From Chlorocebus sabaeus (Eukaryota > Chordata > Mammalia > Primates > Cercopithecidae): 64,000 nt of DNA. Of the stretch, positions 1 to 10,181 are shown piece by piece (the stretch's first letter is position 1; each line of letters begins with the position of its first letter). The stretch lies in NCBI RefSeq assembly GCF_047675955.1, contig NC_132925.1:21538688-21602687 (forward strand), in the 5' to 3' direction. A model generated the notes under the pieces. That model worked only from the letters and a program-made list of their open reading frames with translations. It had not been told where the DNA came from and made no database searches. Position numbers and translations under genes: made by a program.

Positions 1-87
1 CTACCCGAAGGCGGGAAAGTCCTTGTTTGGCTGGGTCTGGGCCTTTTATGGACTCAGAATGTGGAGTGCAAGCTGATTGGCATGAGC
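1..87 (-). mobile_element. ERV LTR fragment, cut by window edge
   Basis: Closely resembles 2000-2087 in the same orientation (CTACC.GAAGGC.GGAAAGTCC, then CTGGACTCAGAATG), so both belong to one LTR family. Subfamily not assigned. Confidence 0.6.
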
Positions 88-102
88 CACTGTGCCTGGT
101 CC

Positions 103-840
103 TGACTTTTTAATAATAGTCATTGTGACTGGTGTTGATGCAGAGCAGATGAGCCCCAAAATTGGGGCTTAGCCCAGGAGGGTATGTGGCTTAGCCCAGG
201 AAAGAATTCAAGGGTGAGTGGCTGGTGTTGGCAATGTTTACTGAAGTGGCAGTGGACAGCAGCAGCAGAGGTTCTGCTCCTTGTGGAGCAGGGCTACCCC
301 ACAGGCAGTGTGCCCAGAGGAATAGCTCCAGGGCAGTTTTGCAGTCATATTTATAACCACATTTTAAATCTAATTTTATTTTATTAAATTTTTAATTTTT
401 GTAATTTTATAAAATAGAGACAGGGTCTAGCTCTGTTGACCAGGCTGGTCTTGAATTCCTGGCCTCAAGTGATCCTCCCACCTGGGCCTCCAGAAGTGCA
501 GAGATTACAGGTGTGAGCCCCTATGCCCAGCCTTTACCCACATTTAATTATATGGAAATTAAGGGGCAGATTATGCAGAAATTTTTAGAAAAAGGGTGGT
601 AACTTCCCGGTCACAGGGTCATTGCCGTGCAAATGAGGGGTAACTTCTGGGTATTGCCATGGCAACGGTAAACTGACATGGCACACTGGTGGGCATGTTT
701 AGGGAAAGCTGCTTCCTCCCAGTCCCTGTTTTCATTAGTTCTCAATTTGTTCTGGTGTCTGAGCCTCACCTCTGGAGTCAAGTCCCGTCTGCTACCTCCA
801 CATAGAATCTCATTGTGTTTTCAGGTATCCTTAATATGTT
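103..840 (-). mobile_element. L1 fragment split by a solo LTR, itself split by Alu
   Basis: L1 3' region on the minus strand appears at about 103-138 (CTGACTTTTTAATAATAGTC) and resumes at about 803-830 (ATCTCATTGTGTTTT). Between them, about 139-802, is an ERV1-type LTR: paired GGGGCTTAGCCC segments on one side and GTTGCCATGGCAACGG-like sequence on the other. An Alu monomer sits inside the LTR at 399-533. LTR name not assigned. Confidence 0.65.
399..533 (-). mobile_element. Alu monomer fragment
   Basis: Antisense left-monomer-like sequence ending GCCCAGCC, lying inside the LTR. Confidence 0.8.
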
Positions 841-1189
841 TACATATTTTATCTTCTGTTTAGGCAGCCAATCCTTATTGCTTCCATTCCTTATACTTCC
901 CACATGGATACCCCCAACTTGATCTCTGCCACCACAATCCAGACCAGCCCTCTGCATGAATGCTATGTTTCGACATTGATTGTCTAACACGAACTGGGTG
1001 TCCTACGATTTAGTTCTCCCACTACCCGGAGTTAATGCAGACTTCACAAATTGAGGGCTCTGTTCCACAAAACTGCTCCTGACTTCTGATGCCAGTGCAA
1101 GGCTTTCATATCCCAAAGCTACCTGTGCTTCTGACCATGGGCTTGGTAATTCACTAGAATGACTTAGAGCATTCATTAAAAACACTACC

Positions 1190-1321
1190 TTTTTTTTTTT
1201 TTTTTTAAAATGACGTGGGGTCATTATTTTGCCCAGGCTGCTCTCAAACTCTTGGGCTCAAACAATCCTCCCACCTCAGCCTAGTAGCTGAGATTACAGA
1301 TGTGCACCACTGCACCAGGCT
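1190..1321 (-). mobile_element. Alu left-monomer (FLAM-like)
   Basis: Antisense monomer with a T-run at its 3' end, ending CCACTGCACCAGGCT. Confidence 0.8.
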
Positions 1322-1337
1322 ACAAAAGTATTGTACT

Positions 1338-1614
1338 GGCCAGGCGCAGTGGCTCACGTCTGTAATCCCAGCACCTTGGGAGGCTGTGGTGGGCGGATCA
1401 TGAGGTCAGGAGATCGAGACCATCCTGGCTAACATGGTGAAATTCTGTCTCTACTAAAAATACAAAAAAATGTGCCCATAGTCCAGCTACTCAGGAGGGT
1501 GAGGCAGGAGAATCACTTGAACTCGGGAGGTAGAGGTTGCAGTGAGCTGAGATCAGGCCATTGCACTCCAGTCTGGGCAACAGAGCAAGACGCCATCTCA
1601 AAAAAAAAGAAAAA
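1338..1614 (+). mobile_element. Alu, full length
   Basis: GGCCAGGCGCAGTGG head and A-rich tail. Flanked by a target duplication AAAAGTATTGTACT (1324-1337 and just after the tail). Confidence 0.92.
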
Positions 1615-1719
1615 AAAAGTATTGTACTTAAAGTTTTATTATAAAGGATTCAGCTCAAGAACAGCCAAGTGAAAGAGATGCATAAGGCAAGGCGTGACAG
1701 GGAGGAGCACAGAAGCTTC

Positions 1720-2150
1720 TGTCCTTGTGGAGTCACAGTGTGTCAGTACTAGCATGGGATTGGGGACCTCCAGCATGCGATGCCCACCCAGGCCTCACTC
1801 GGCCACCCTACCTGCTGCTGGACATGGCCCACCCACTCAGCCCACCCAGGCTGACTCTGGCTTGCACTCCAATTCCAGAGTTCTTGTCCTGTGCCTAAGA
1901 AGAATAAGGATGCTCTGACAATCAAAGAGTGAGCAAGGCAGGGAGTTTTATTAAGTGATGAAACAGCTTTCAGCAGAGAGGGAATGTGGGGGTGGTCCCC
2001 CTACCTGAAGGCAGGAAAGTCCCCCACGTGGCTGGGTCCAGGGACTTTTCTGGACTCAGAATGAGGAGTGTGTACTGATTGGTTTCTGAGTATGCAAAAA
2101 AGGTTAAAGTGAAGACACTATTTAAAGGTGGCCATGACAGTGTAGAAAAC
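1720..2150 (-). mobile_element. ERV LTR, same family as position 1
   Basis: Contains GAGTGAGCAAGGCAGGGAG and minus-strand AATAAAA near 1950, the LTR poly(A) signal, then the block shared with 1-87. The 5' limit is uncertain. Confidence 0.55.
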
Positions 2151-2407
2151 CAATTAGGAAAAGGTAGATATATGTAAAATAGGTGAAGGGTGAGGATCAA
2201 TCAGAAGAAAGCATGCCAAATGGGAAGACAAGTTCTTAATCTGGTCCGAGGATTTAACTTGTAGCTTGGCTTTCAGGCTTGAAACTATCTTTGGCTTGGA
2301 GGTGGGGTTCCACTGGGGACCCACCCCTATCTGCCTAGCCATTTGACTGCCTTTTGTCACATCAGTACCTCATATATTCACCAACCAGGAATTTCTCCCC
2401 TGATCAT

Positions 2408-2701
2408 CTTTTTTTTTTTTTTGAGACGGAGTTTCACCCTTGTTGCCCAGGCTAGAGTGCAATGGCATGATCTCCTCACCTCAACCTCCGCCACCCGGGT
2501 TCAAGCGATTCTCCTGCCTCAGCCTCCTGAGTAGCTGGGATTACAGGCATGCACATCATGCCCGGCTGATTTTGTATTTTTAGCAGAGACGGGGTTTCTC
2601 CATGTTGGTCAGGCTGGTCTCAAACTCCCGACCTCAGGTGATCCACTCGCCTCAGCCTCCCAAAGTGCTGGGATTACAGGCATGAGCCACCGCGCCCAGA
2701 C
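2408..2701 (-). mobile_element. Alu, full length
   Basis: T-run to GCGCCCAGAC. Near-duplicate target TGATCATCTTT / TGATCCTCTTT flanks it. Confidence 0.92.
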
Positions 2702-3319
2702 TTGATCCTCTTTAAGAGTTTTTCTAGAGGTTTCATTATGTGGCCACCTTTGATTTAATCTATGGTCATGACTGACCTCAATGTCCAGCCCCTACCTCCC
2801 CAGGAGGCCGGGGGTGGGACTGAAATTTTCAATGTTTAGAAGGTTGGTTTTTCCTAAGATAAGCCTCCATTGTGAAACAATTAGGGGACCCTACCATGAG
2901 TCACCTGTTTGGCATAAACTCAGGTATGGTCTCTGAGAGAAACGGGCTCATTGTGAATAACAAGACAGTTGGATCACTCAGGAAATTTTAAGGCTTTTAA
3001 AAGCTCTGTGTCAGGAACCAGGGACAAAGATCAGATTTATTTTTTTATTTTTTTAGATTATATTACAGATGTCCTCTTCTCCTGACTCAGGCTTTGATAA
3101 CCCATGCTGTCCAGCCCTCCTACATAAGATAGACATCATCCTCACCTTACCTCAGCTTCAGAAACCCACTCTAGCCCACAGAATGCCTACTTCATTGTTT
3201 CATGCCTAATGGATTTAGGACTGTTTTGGAAAAGAAGATAACTTGTTTGACATTCAAAATATCTATTAAATTCATCACATTAATACAATGAGACGATAAA
3301 ATTTATTTTATCATTTAAA
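2702..3319 (-). mobile_element. Probable old LTR-derived stretch
   Basis: ATCACTCAGGAAATTTTAAG and TGTCAGGAACCAGGGACAAA resemble MaLR/ERV LTR text. No coding signal. The family call is weak. Confidence 0.35.
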
Positions 3320-3799
3320 TCTGGAAGCCACCATGCCCAGCTAGTTTTTTTGTATTTTTGTAGAGATGGGGTTCTGCCATGTTTCCCAGGCTGGTCTTGA
3401 ACTCCTGAGCTCAAGCAATCTGCCTGCCTTGGCCTCCCAAATTGATGGGATTACAGGCATGAGCCACCATGCCTGACCTAATTTTTAAATTTTTTGTAGA
3501 GACAGGGTCTCACTGTATTGGCCAAGCTGGCCTTGAACTCCTGGGCTGAAACAGTCCTCCCATCTAGGCCTCCCAAATTGCTAGGATTGCAGGCACGAGC
3601 CACTGCGCACAGCCTTGATAAATTTATGATAAACTTTAGCATATACTTTTTTCAAATTTTTTTTTTTTTTTTTTTTTTTTGTAGAGACAGGATCTTACTA
3701 TGTTGCCCAGACTTGTCTTGAACTCCTGGGCTCAAACAATCTGCCCGCCTCGGCCTCCCAAAGTGTGGTATTATAGGCATGAGCCACTGCACCTGCCTA
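3320..3799 (-). mobile_element. Three consecutive Alu monomer fragments
   Basis: Antisense pieces at 3320-3478, 3479-3613 and 3656-3799, each ending in a GAGCCAC-type Alu head. The last starts in a T23 run. Confidence 0.85.
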
Positions 3800-3819
3800 C
3801 ACTTATAATTTTAAAATAT

Positions 3820-4200
3820 CCTCTCAGAAAGCTTAGAGACTTTTTCCATGTGACAAGAGATGTCTACAAAAATCTACAGCAAAACATTCTAAGTGGCAAA
3901 ATGTTGAAAATTTTCACTCTGAAATTGGAAAAAAGACAAAATGACAATTATCATATCTATTTAATATTGTACTGCAAAATCCTATACAGAGCAAGATGGC
4001 AAGCTAGAACAGGAGTAGGAGATATAAAATTTCATTATTTGCAGATGATACAATTGGATATGTAAACAATTCAAGCAATTTGAATAAGATAATTAAACAA
4101 GGTTGTTGTATAAAAGGTATTATTTCTCATCTCAGAGAAAATGTTAAACATTTCACCACTTAAAAAGGTTTGCAGAAAAAAAAAATATTGGCAGCTTGGC
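3820..4200 (+). pseudogene. Degenerate L1 ORF2 fragment (reverse transcriptase region)
   Basis: Order of blocks matches L1 ORF2: an AAAATCTACAGCAAA block, then ATTGTACTGCAAAATCCTA, then TTTGCAGATGATACAATTGG. The last encodes a FADD-type catalytic box of L1 reverse transcriptase. The frame is broken and diverged, so the copy is dead. Confidence 0.75.
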
Positions 4201-4215
4201 TGACAATAAAAAAAA

Positions 4216-4502
4216 AAAAGAATGTTCTCAATCTGTCACCCAGGTTGGAGTGGAGTGGGCACAATCATGGCTCACTACAGCCTCAACCTCATGGGTTCAA
4301 GCAGTTTTCTCATCTCAGCCCCCTAAGTAGGTGGAACTACAGCTGTGCCCCACCATGCCTGGCTATTTTTTTTTTTTTTTAATATAGGGATGGGGTCTCC
4401 CTTTGCTGTCCAGGTTGGTCTTGAACTCCTGGGCTCAAGCAATCTTCTCGCCTCAGCCTCCCAAAGCGCTGAGAGTATAGGCATGAGCTACCACAGCCCA
4501 GG
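4216..4502 (-). mobile_element. Alu
   Basis: Old antisense dimer with CCCCACCATGCCTGGC and a central T14 run. Confidence 0.88.
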
Positions 4503-4672
4503 ATTTGGGTACACAAGAATAGAAACTGACAGCTCTACACAAAGCTGGGCCCAATGAAGAGCTTTACTTTCAGCAGAAGCACAAATCAGAAAAAAATCCA
4601 TGCGCCACCCGAGAGAGAGAAGGATATTGTCTCATGCAGAGCTTCAGGTGGACCAAAAGCGTCCCCTGAAGA

Positions 4673-4965
4673 GTTTTTTTTTTTTTTTTGCAGATGGAGT
4701 TTTGCCCTTGTTGCCCAGGCTGGAGTGCAATGGTATTATCTCGTCTCACTGCAACCTCTGCCTCCCAGGTTTAAGCCATTTTCCTGCCTCAGCCTCCTGA
4801 GTACCTGGGATTATAGGCATGCACCACCACGCCTGGCTAATTTTGTATTTTTAGTAGAGACAGGGCTTCATGTTAGCCAGGCTGGTCTCGAACTCCTGAC
4901 TTCAGGTGATCCACCCACCTCAGCCTCCCAAAATGCTGGGATTACAGGCATGAGCCATGGCACCC
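4673..4965 (-). mobile_element. Alu, full length
   Basis: T-run at the left, ending GAGCCATGGCACCCT. Confidence 0.9.
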
Positions 4966-5175
4966 TGAAGATGTGCTACAAAATAGGCTTGTTCTAATAC
5001 TGGTTTAGAGTTCAAATTTACAATTATTTACCTGGGAAACAATAGGCTGAGAAGTTGATGGAAATATAGTACCTAGTCACTGATACTCCTGCAGGAACCT
5101 AGCAGAAGAAAACAAACTGATCTGGAAGGACTATCTTCAACCTAGGTAGGTGGCATAAGATTCCCTAAAATAAGG

Positions 5176-5541
5176 TCATTAGTCCATTTGGGCTGCTATA
5201 AGAAAATACCGTAAACTGCATAATTTGTAAATAACATACATTTATTTTGTCACAGTTCTGGAGGCTGGGAAGTTCAAGATCAAGGCTCTGCTAGGCTCAG
5301 TGTTTGGCGACAGCTGCTCTCTGCTTCCAAAATGGAGCCTTGTTGCTGTGTTCTTACATGGCACAAGGCCATAAGGCAAAAGCTAGTAGCTTCCAGCCCT
5401 TTTACAAGGCACTAATATATTCATGAGGGCAAGGCCCTCATGACTCAATCACCCCCTAAAGCCACACCTCAATACTGCTGCATTAGGGATTAAGTTTCAA
5501 CATGAATTCTGTAAGATATAAACATTTCAACCATAGCAGGC
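5176..5541 (-). mobile_element. MLT1-like MaLR LTR
   Basis: TTAGTCCATTTGGGCTGCTA, CACAGTTCTGGAGGCTGGGA and TTTCAACATGAATTCTGTA, in order, are the reverse complement of an MLT1-type LTR 3' to 5'. Confidence 0.7.
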
Positions 5542-5587
5542 CCTATAGGAGTTGAACTCATACTCCAAAAGATAAAAGTACTTGAAG

Positions 5588-5887
5588 GGCTGGGCACAGT
5601 GGCTCACACCTGTAATCCCAACACTTTGGGAGGCTGAGGTGGGTGGATCACTTGAGCAAGGAGTTCCAGACCAGCCTCCATAACATGGTGAAACCCCATC
5701 TCTACTAGAAATACAAAAAATGAGCTGGATGTGGTGGCATACACCTGTAGTCGCAGCTACTCTGGGGGCTGAGGTGGGAGGATCACCTGAGCCCAGAAGT
5801 TGAGACTGCAGTGAACAATGATAGTGCCACTGCACTCCAGCCTGGACGATGAGAGTGAGACCCTGTCCAACCCCCACCCACAAAAAA
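5588..5887 (+). mobile_element. Alu
   Basis: GGCTGGGCACAGTGG head; the tail is C-interrupted (CAACCCCCACCC) instead of pure A. Confidence 0.9.
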
Positions 5888-6275
5888 TCTAGTTAACAGT
5901 AGTATTAAACTTCAAAACTTCAGATGGCTGGTAAAATTGCAGTGGTATTTATAACTAATTGGTCACAACCAGTTACAGATTTCTTTGTTCCTTCTCCATT
6001 CCCACTGCTTCACTTGACTAGCCAAAAACAAATAAAAAACAAAATCAAATCTTCAAATAATAGACAAAATAAGTATGGTGTATTTTAAGTGATTGAAGAA
6101 ATTATGTACCTTTGCTCCACACATTTCAACAACTAGTTCTGATAAATTTATAGGATTGGGGAAGCAAAGGCTAACTTTTACTGCAAATGTGCCAAGTATT
6201 GAATGTAAAACCCCTGTTAGGAACCTCCAAAAAGATTAGATTTGAAAGAAAGAATCAGGAACAGAAAGCATCATT
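5888..6275. other. Intergenic, nothing recognised
   Basis: AT-rich unique-looking sequence without ORF, splice or repeat signature that I can name. Confidence 0.5.
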
Positions 6276-6575
6276 GGCCCAGTGCAGTGGCTCACACCTG
6301 TAATCCCAGCACTCTGGAAGGCTTAGGTGGGAGGATCAGTTGAGCCTAGGAGTTTGAGACCAGCCTGGGTAACATGGCGACACTCCAACTCTACAAAAAA
6401 TAAAGAAATTATCTAGCTGGGCATGGTGGTGCACACCTGTGGTCCCCACTACCCAGGAGGCTGAGGCAGCATTGCTTGAGCCCAGGAGGTCAAGGCTGTA
6501 TAGAGCCGTGTTTGCACCACTGCACTCTGGCCTGGGCAACAGAGACCCTGTTTCAAACAACAAACAAAAAAAACA
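6276..6575 (+). mobile_element. Alu
   Basis: GGCCCAGTGCAGTGG head, with a degenerate AAC/AAAC tail. Confidence 0.9.
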
Positions 6576-7084
6576 TGCCCACACTAGTTTATACCAATGC
6601 TATGAAAACAACAACAGGGGGGAGAAAAAAAGCCTAAAGGTTTGCATTAGCTCTAAATCCAACAGTTTAAGTAACTTGTGCAATTATGCAAACCCCTATT
6701 GGCTTTTAGTAAAATGAACATACTAAAACCTATTAGAGCATTACTTCATTTCTATTGACAGTACATGCATTTCAGGTAGTAACAGCAGTGATTCAAATTG
6801 CTTAGTAGCAGTAACAAGTAGCCAAAAGTGCTTAAGGCCTCCATATTTGATCAGGAGACACCCATAGTTTTTGGGTTATCTCATGACAGCAATATGCTTT
6901 ATGTTTCTAAAAAGGAATTGTTATAAATTAACAATGCCCTCTTGGTAACGTTAAAACTGCATTGAAGTTTTGGAACCTTCTTAACATTTGTTTCTACATG
7001 GAATTTATATAATTTACAAATTTAAATTATTTCAAGTTGATGGTTGATGGCACAATATATAATCCTGTGACAAGACTGTAAAAC
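6576..7084. other. Intergenic, nothing recognised
   Basis: AT-rich, no gene or clear repeat seen. Confidence 0.5.
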
Positions 7085-7795
7085 AGAAGAGTTCCCTGAT
7101 ATCCTCGTAGGACATGCGACAGGGGTGTGGCTCATCTGTTCAGCCAAACCCCTTACAGGAGGGGAAGCACACAGACAGGCAAGTGCGGGAGCCAGATTGA
7201 GCACTTTTGGGCTCTGGCCCCACAGTAGCGTCTGGTGGGGATGGTTGCAACTGCCAAAGCCCCAGTGGGCATGTTACAGTGCTCCTTTAGCTCTGCTGTC
7301 TACAGATGGCGTTAAGTGTTAACTAGCTCAGTGCCCTCTTAGTACCTGGGTTCTTGTCCAGCATCCAGGAAGAATCAGGTCACATGGACAAACTGAAGGA
7401 TGGTAGATGTGGGGGATTTTATTGTCGGATAAAGATGACTCAGCGGGATGGATGGGGAGCTGGAAAGGGGATGGAGTGGGAAGATGATCTTCTCCTGGAG
7501 TTTAGCTGTCCCATGGCTGATCTCCTCTCCCGCCGTCCCCAGCTGAACTCCTCTGGGCATTTAGATGCTCCTCTCTTCTCTCCTTCTCTGCCACACCACT
7601 CTTCTGCTCATGGAGCCTGGGGTTTAGGGTTTATATAGGTACAGGATAGGGAGGCGTGGTGGACCAAAAGGCAACATTTGGACATCGAAACAGGAATGCC
7701 TGTTCCCATTTAGGGCCATGAGTTACCAGGCTTTTGCTGGGGAACTGCCCTCTTCTACCCATTATTTTCTTGCCTCTTGTCCCTACCAATTATAT
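7085..7795 (-). mobile_element. ERV LTR in the same orientation as ZBTB11
   Basis: On the minus strand a TATA box (CCTATATAAACC, about 7629-7640) is followed about 215 nt later by AATAAAA (AATAAA at 7423-7418), the spacing expected of a U3-R LTR. It starts about 150 nt past the inferred ZBTB11 poly(A) signal. Family not assigned. Confidence 0.5.
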
Positions 7796-7969
7796 TTAAG
7801 AGTAAGAAGTTTTAATATTAAGTGTTCCTCCAATTGTTATTTTTTAGTGTTTGATTTCCTTTCTCTTTTAAAAAAAAAATTAACACATCAAGTAACAACT
7901 GATTTATGAACTGAAAATAGTAACAAGCTCAACTCCAAAGTCCATGCTTTTAAACAAGATTCAACATCT

Positions 7970-7975
7970 TTTATT
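7970..7975 (-). terminator. ZBTB11: Likely ZBTB11 poly(A) signal
   Basis: AATAAA on the minus strand, in GTAAATAAAAG. It is the last one before sequence becomes LTR-derived. Cleavage would be expected near 7945-7960. Confidence 0.6.
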
Positions 7976-9423
7976 TACATGTTTATGACATACATTAATG
8001 GTCATATACAATTTTTAAACTAAATCTAGTAACAACAGAGGATGGAACATAAAAGACACAATTCCCAATTTTAGTCAGGTTGAAATGCTTTTTCACTAAC
8101 TGAAAGATAAGATAAATGAGCAGCCATTATAAAGTTAAGGGCTGTATGTCAATTCACTTCTTAAAATTGAAAGTCAGCCACACAGCTGGTAAAACAATGG
8201 AAAATTTGCAAATGCAAATATATAATGCATGCATAGCTATCACATTTATTCTTTATCCTTAAAGCCATTTTTAAAGTAAACTGGGAGAGGCATCTTAATA
8301 ATATATGTACATCAAGGCACATTCTTTTCTTGTGCTTTAGGAATGATTTACATGTGATCTGCTTATATCTTAATTTTATACTTTATAACAGCTTCTAATA
8401 CCTAAAAGCCTAATTTTTGACAATTATACTTTGAGTGGTAGTTTCCCAGAGAGAAATGTGGCATCTCTCATGGTTATTTTCAAAATCAGAAAATAGGATA
8501 GCTTGAGGAGGTGGGATTTAAAAATCAAACATATGAATTAACATAACTCAGTTTTCGTAACCTTTAAAAATAATTTATCTTCAACAATTTGGTGGAACTG
8601 TAATCAATTTCTTCAAGTATTATACTATGAGGGCTGCACTGAATAATTTTCAATATTCTGAAATTACCTGACAATTACATGGTATCCACAGAGCCGCTGT
8701 GAATATCTATATTGCTATCCGATTTCTCAACTGCAGTTTTTCAACCAAATTAAACAATTAAACATGATACAAAAGCTGAAAACATACCAAACATAGCTTG
8801 TTTGTTCATTAACTTGTTCAATCTTTGCAAATAATGAGAATTTTTTTTTCCATTAATTGTCGTATGTTATCAAGGAGAATTTTCCCATCAACAGTGTTAA
8901 ATAACTCTGTTCTTTTCTCATGGTCAATTTGCTTGCCTTGAAGAAATAGTATAGTAAGGTTTTAATAAGCATTTCATGCATTTTAATGGCATTTTTTAAA
9001 TTAGCTATTCATTTATGGGTTCCTCATATAGATAAATATATTGTGCAAACTTGATTACAACATGTAACTCATTAAGTGCTTTAAAACAGAATAAAGAATC
9101 CCTGACTTAAAAGGGGATAAAATAAATAGTAAGTCAAGAATCACAGATCTAAAGCATTTAAAAAACGTAATATACCTATGCATCCTATTGAAATGCTTTA
9201 TATTAGAATTTTCTTTTTAATCCATAAACAGGGCAAATAAATCACAGAATCTCTATATTTTGAGAATAAAACAGAAGAAAAGCCAACTGGTGCAGCCTTT
9301 TAAATGCAAAATGTATAATAATGTCAAAATGCAAATGAAACTGTACAGTTTTAAATTCAGTACAGTCATTTATAAACATTAATTCATAAAAGGTATATCA
9401 TGATAAACCACTGCCATCAAATA

Positions 9424-9457
9424 TTAGGTTGCTGCAAAAGTAACTGCACCAACCTAA
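9424..9457. mobile_element. Internally deleted MADE1 (mariner MITE) hairpin
   Basis: TTAGGTTGCTGCA and TGCACCAACCTAA are inverted arms separated by 8 nt and flanked by TA at 9422-9423 and 9458-9459, the mariner target duplication. Full MADE1 is about 80 bp with these termini (known); here the middle is missing, leaving 34 bp. One C:C mismatch interrupts the 13-bp stem. Confidence 0.85.
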
Positions 9458-9663
9458 TAGATTTGTTTTCAATTTCTTTACACGAAATGGACTTTTCTAT
9501 AGAACCCATTGGCCAGACAAAATGTTTGGAAATGTTATGTTACCAAACAGCCCAGAGCTTTGATATGTAAACTCCAAGCAGACAGTCACATAGAATTGTA
9601 AACAAATGTTCTGTGAGTTCAGTGTACAAGAGATGTCACTTCTTTTTATCTTCATTAACATAC

Positions 9664-10181
9664 TCACTCTCCTTCTGAAATATGTGCTACCTCTACTTTA
9701 ACAGTTTGAATAGCTTCTGCAACTTCAGATAGCTTCTGTCCTTGCTGTTGTGCCAATACATAATTAACCACTTGCATAATACTTTGGTCAGAAAGTGTAG
9801 ATACCGATGGATACTCTTCAGTAGCTGCAACAGCTTCCAGAGCTTCCATAGTTTCTCCTGTCACTACCACAGTCTCAAGTTCTTGAGGACCACTGCTTTC
9901 TTGTTCCTGCATGTCTGCTGTTAAGATGCTAACAGCATGTGCCACTTGAGTTCCTTGGTTATGAAACTGAAGGGTGTCTTTTTCCAGCATAATTTTGCAA
10001 GGCACATAGTCTCTGTGGAATTTTGTCATATGTTTACGGAGTGTTCGAGCATCTATGTAGGCTTCGCTACATACAGGACAGACATAGGGCCGTTCACCAG
10101 TATGTGTTCTGACGTGGCGTTTTAGAGATCGGGCATCAGCCCAAGCTACTCCACATGTTAAGCACTCAAATGGCTTAACTC
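9664..10181 (-). CDS. ZBTB11: ZBTB11 coding exon 11 (fingers 11-12, C-terminus)
   Basis: Finger 11 (C887 to H907), a canonical HTGERPY linker, finger 12 (from C915), then a 115-residue tail rich in Gln, Glu, Val and Thr ending ISEGE and TGA. I recall ISGGE in human, so this would be a lineage difference. A long pyrimidine tract precedes the acceptor. Confidence 0.97.

Larger units (their letters stand above)
900..1700 (-). mobile_element. ERVL-type LTR (MER21-like), split by two Alus
   Basis: TTGGTAATTCACTAGAATGA before 1165 and TTTATTATAAAGGATTCAG, GAGATGCATAAGGCAAGGC after 1630 read as one LTR interrupted by 1190-1614. The MER21 assignment is from memory. Confidence 0.5.
7945..9663 (-). 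other. ZBTB11: ZBTB11 3' untranslated region
   Basis: About 1.7 kb from the stop to a poly(A) signal, AT-rich and free of Alu, L1 and LTR sequence in a window otherwise saturated with them. The extent is inferred from the AATAAA at 7975-7970; an earlier possible signal lies at 8250-8245. It holds one very short MADE1 remnant. Confidence 0.75.

Noticed and set aside
3700..4065. 121-codon plus-strand frame overlapping the L1 reverse transcriptase region
   Set aside because: Starts in an Alu monomer and runs out of frame with L1 ORF2; it is a relic, not a gene.
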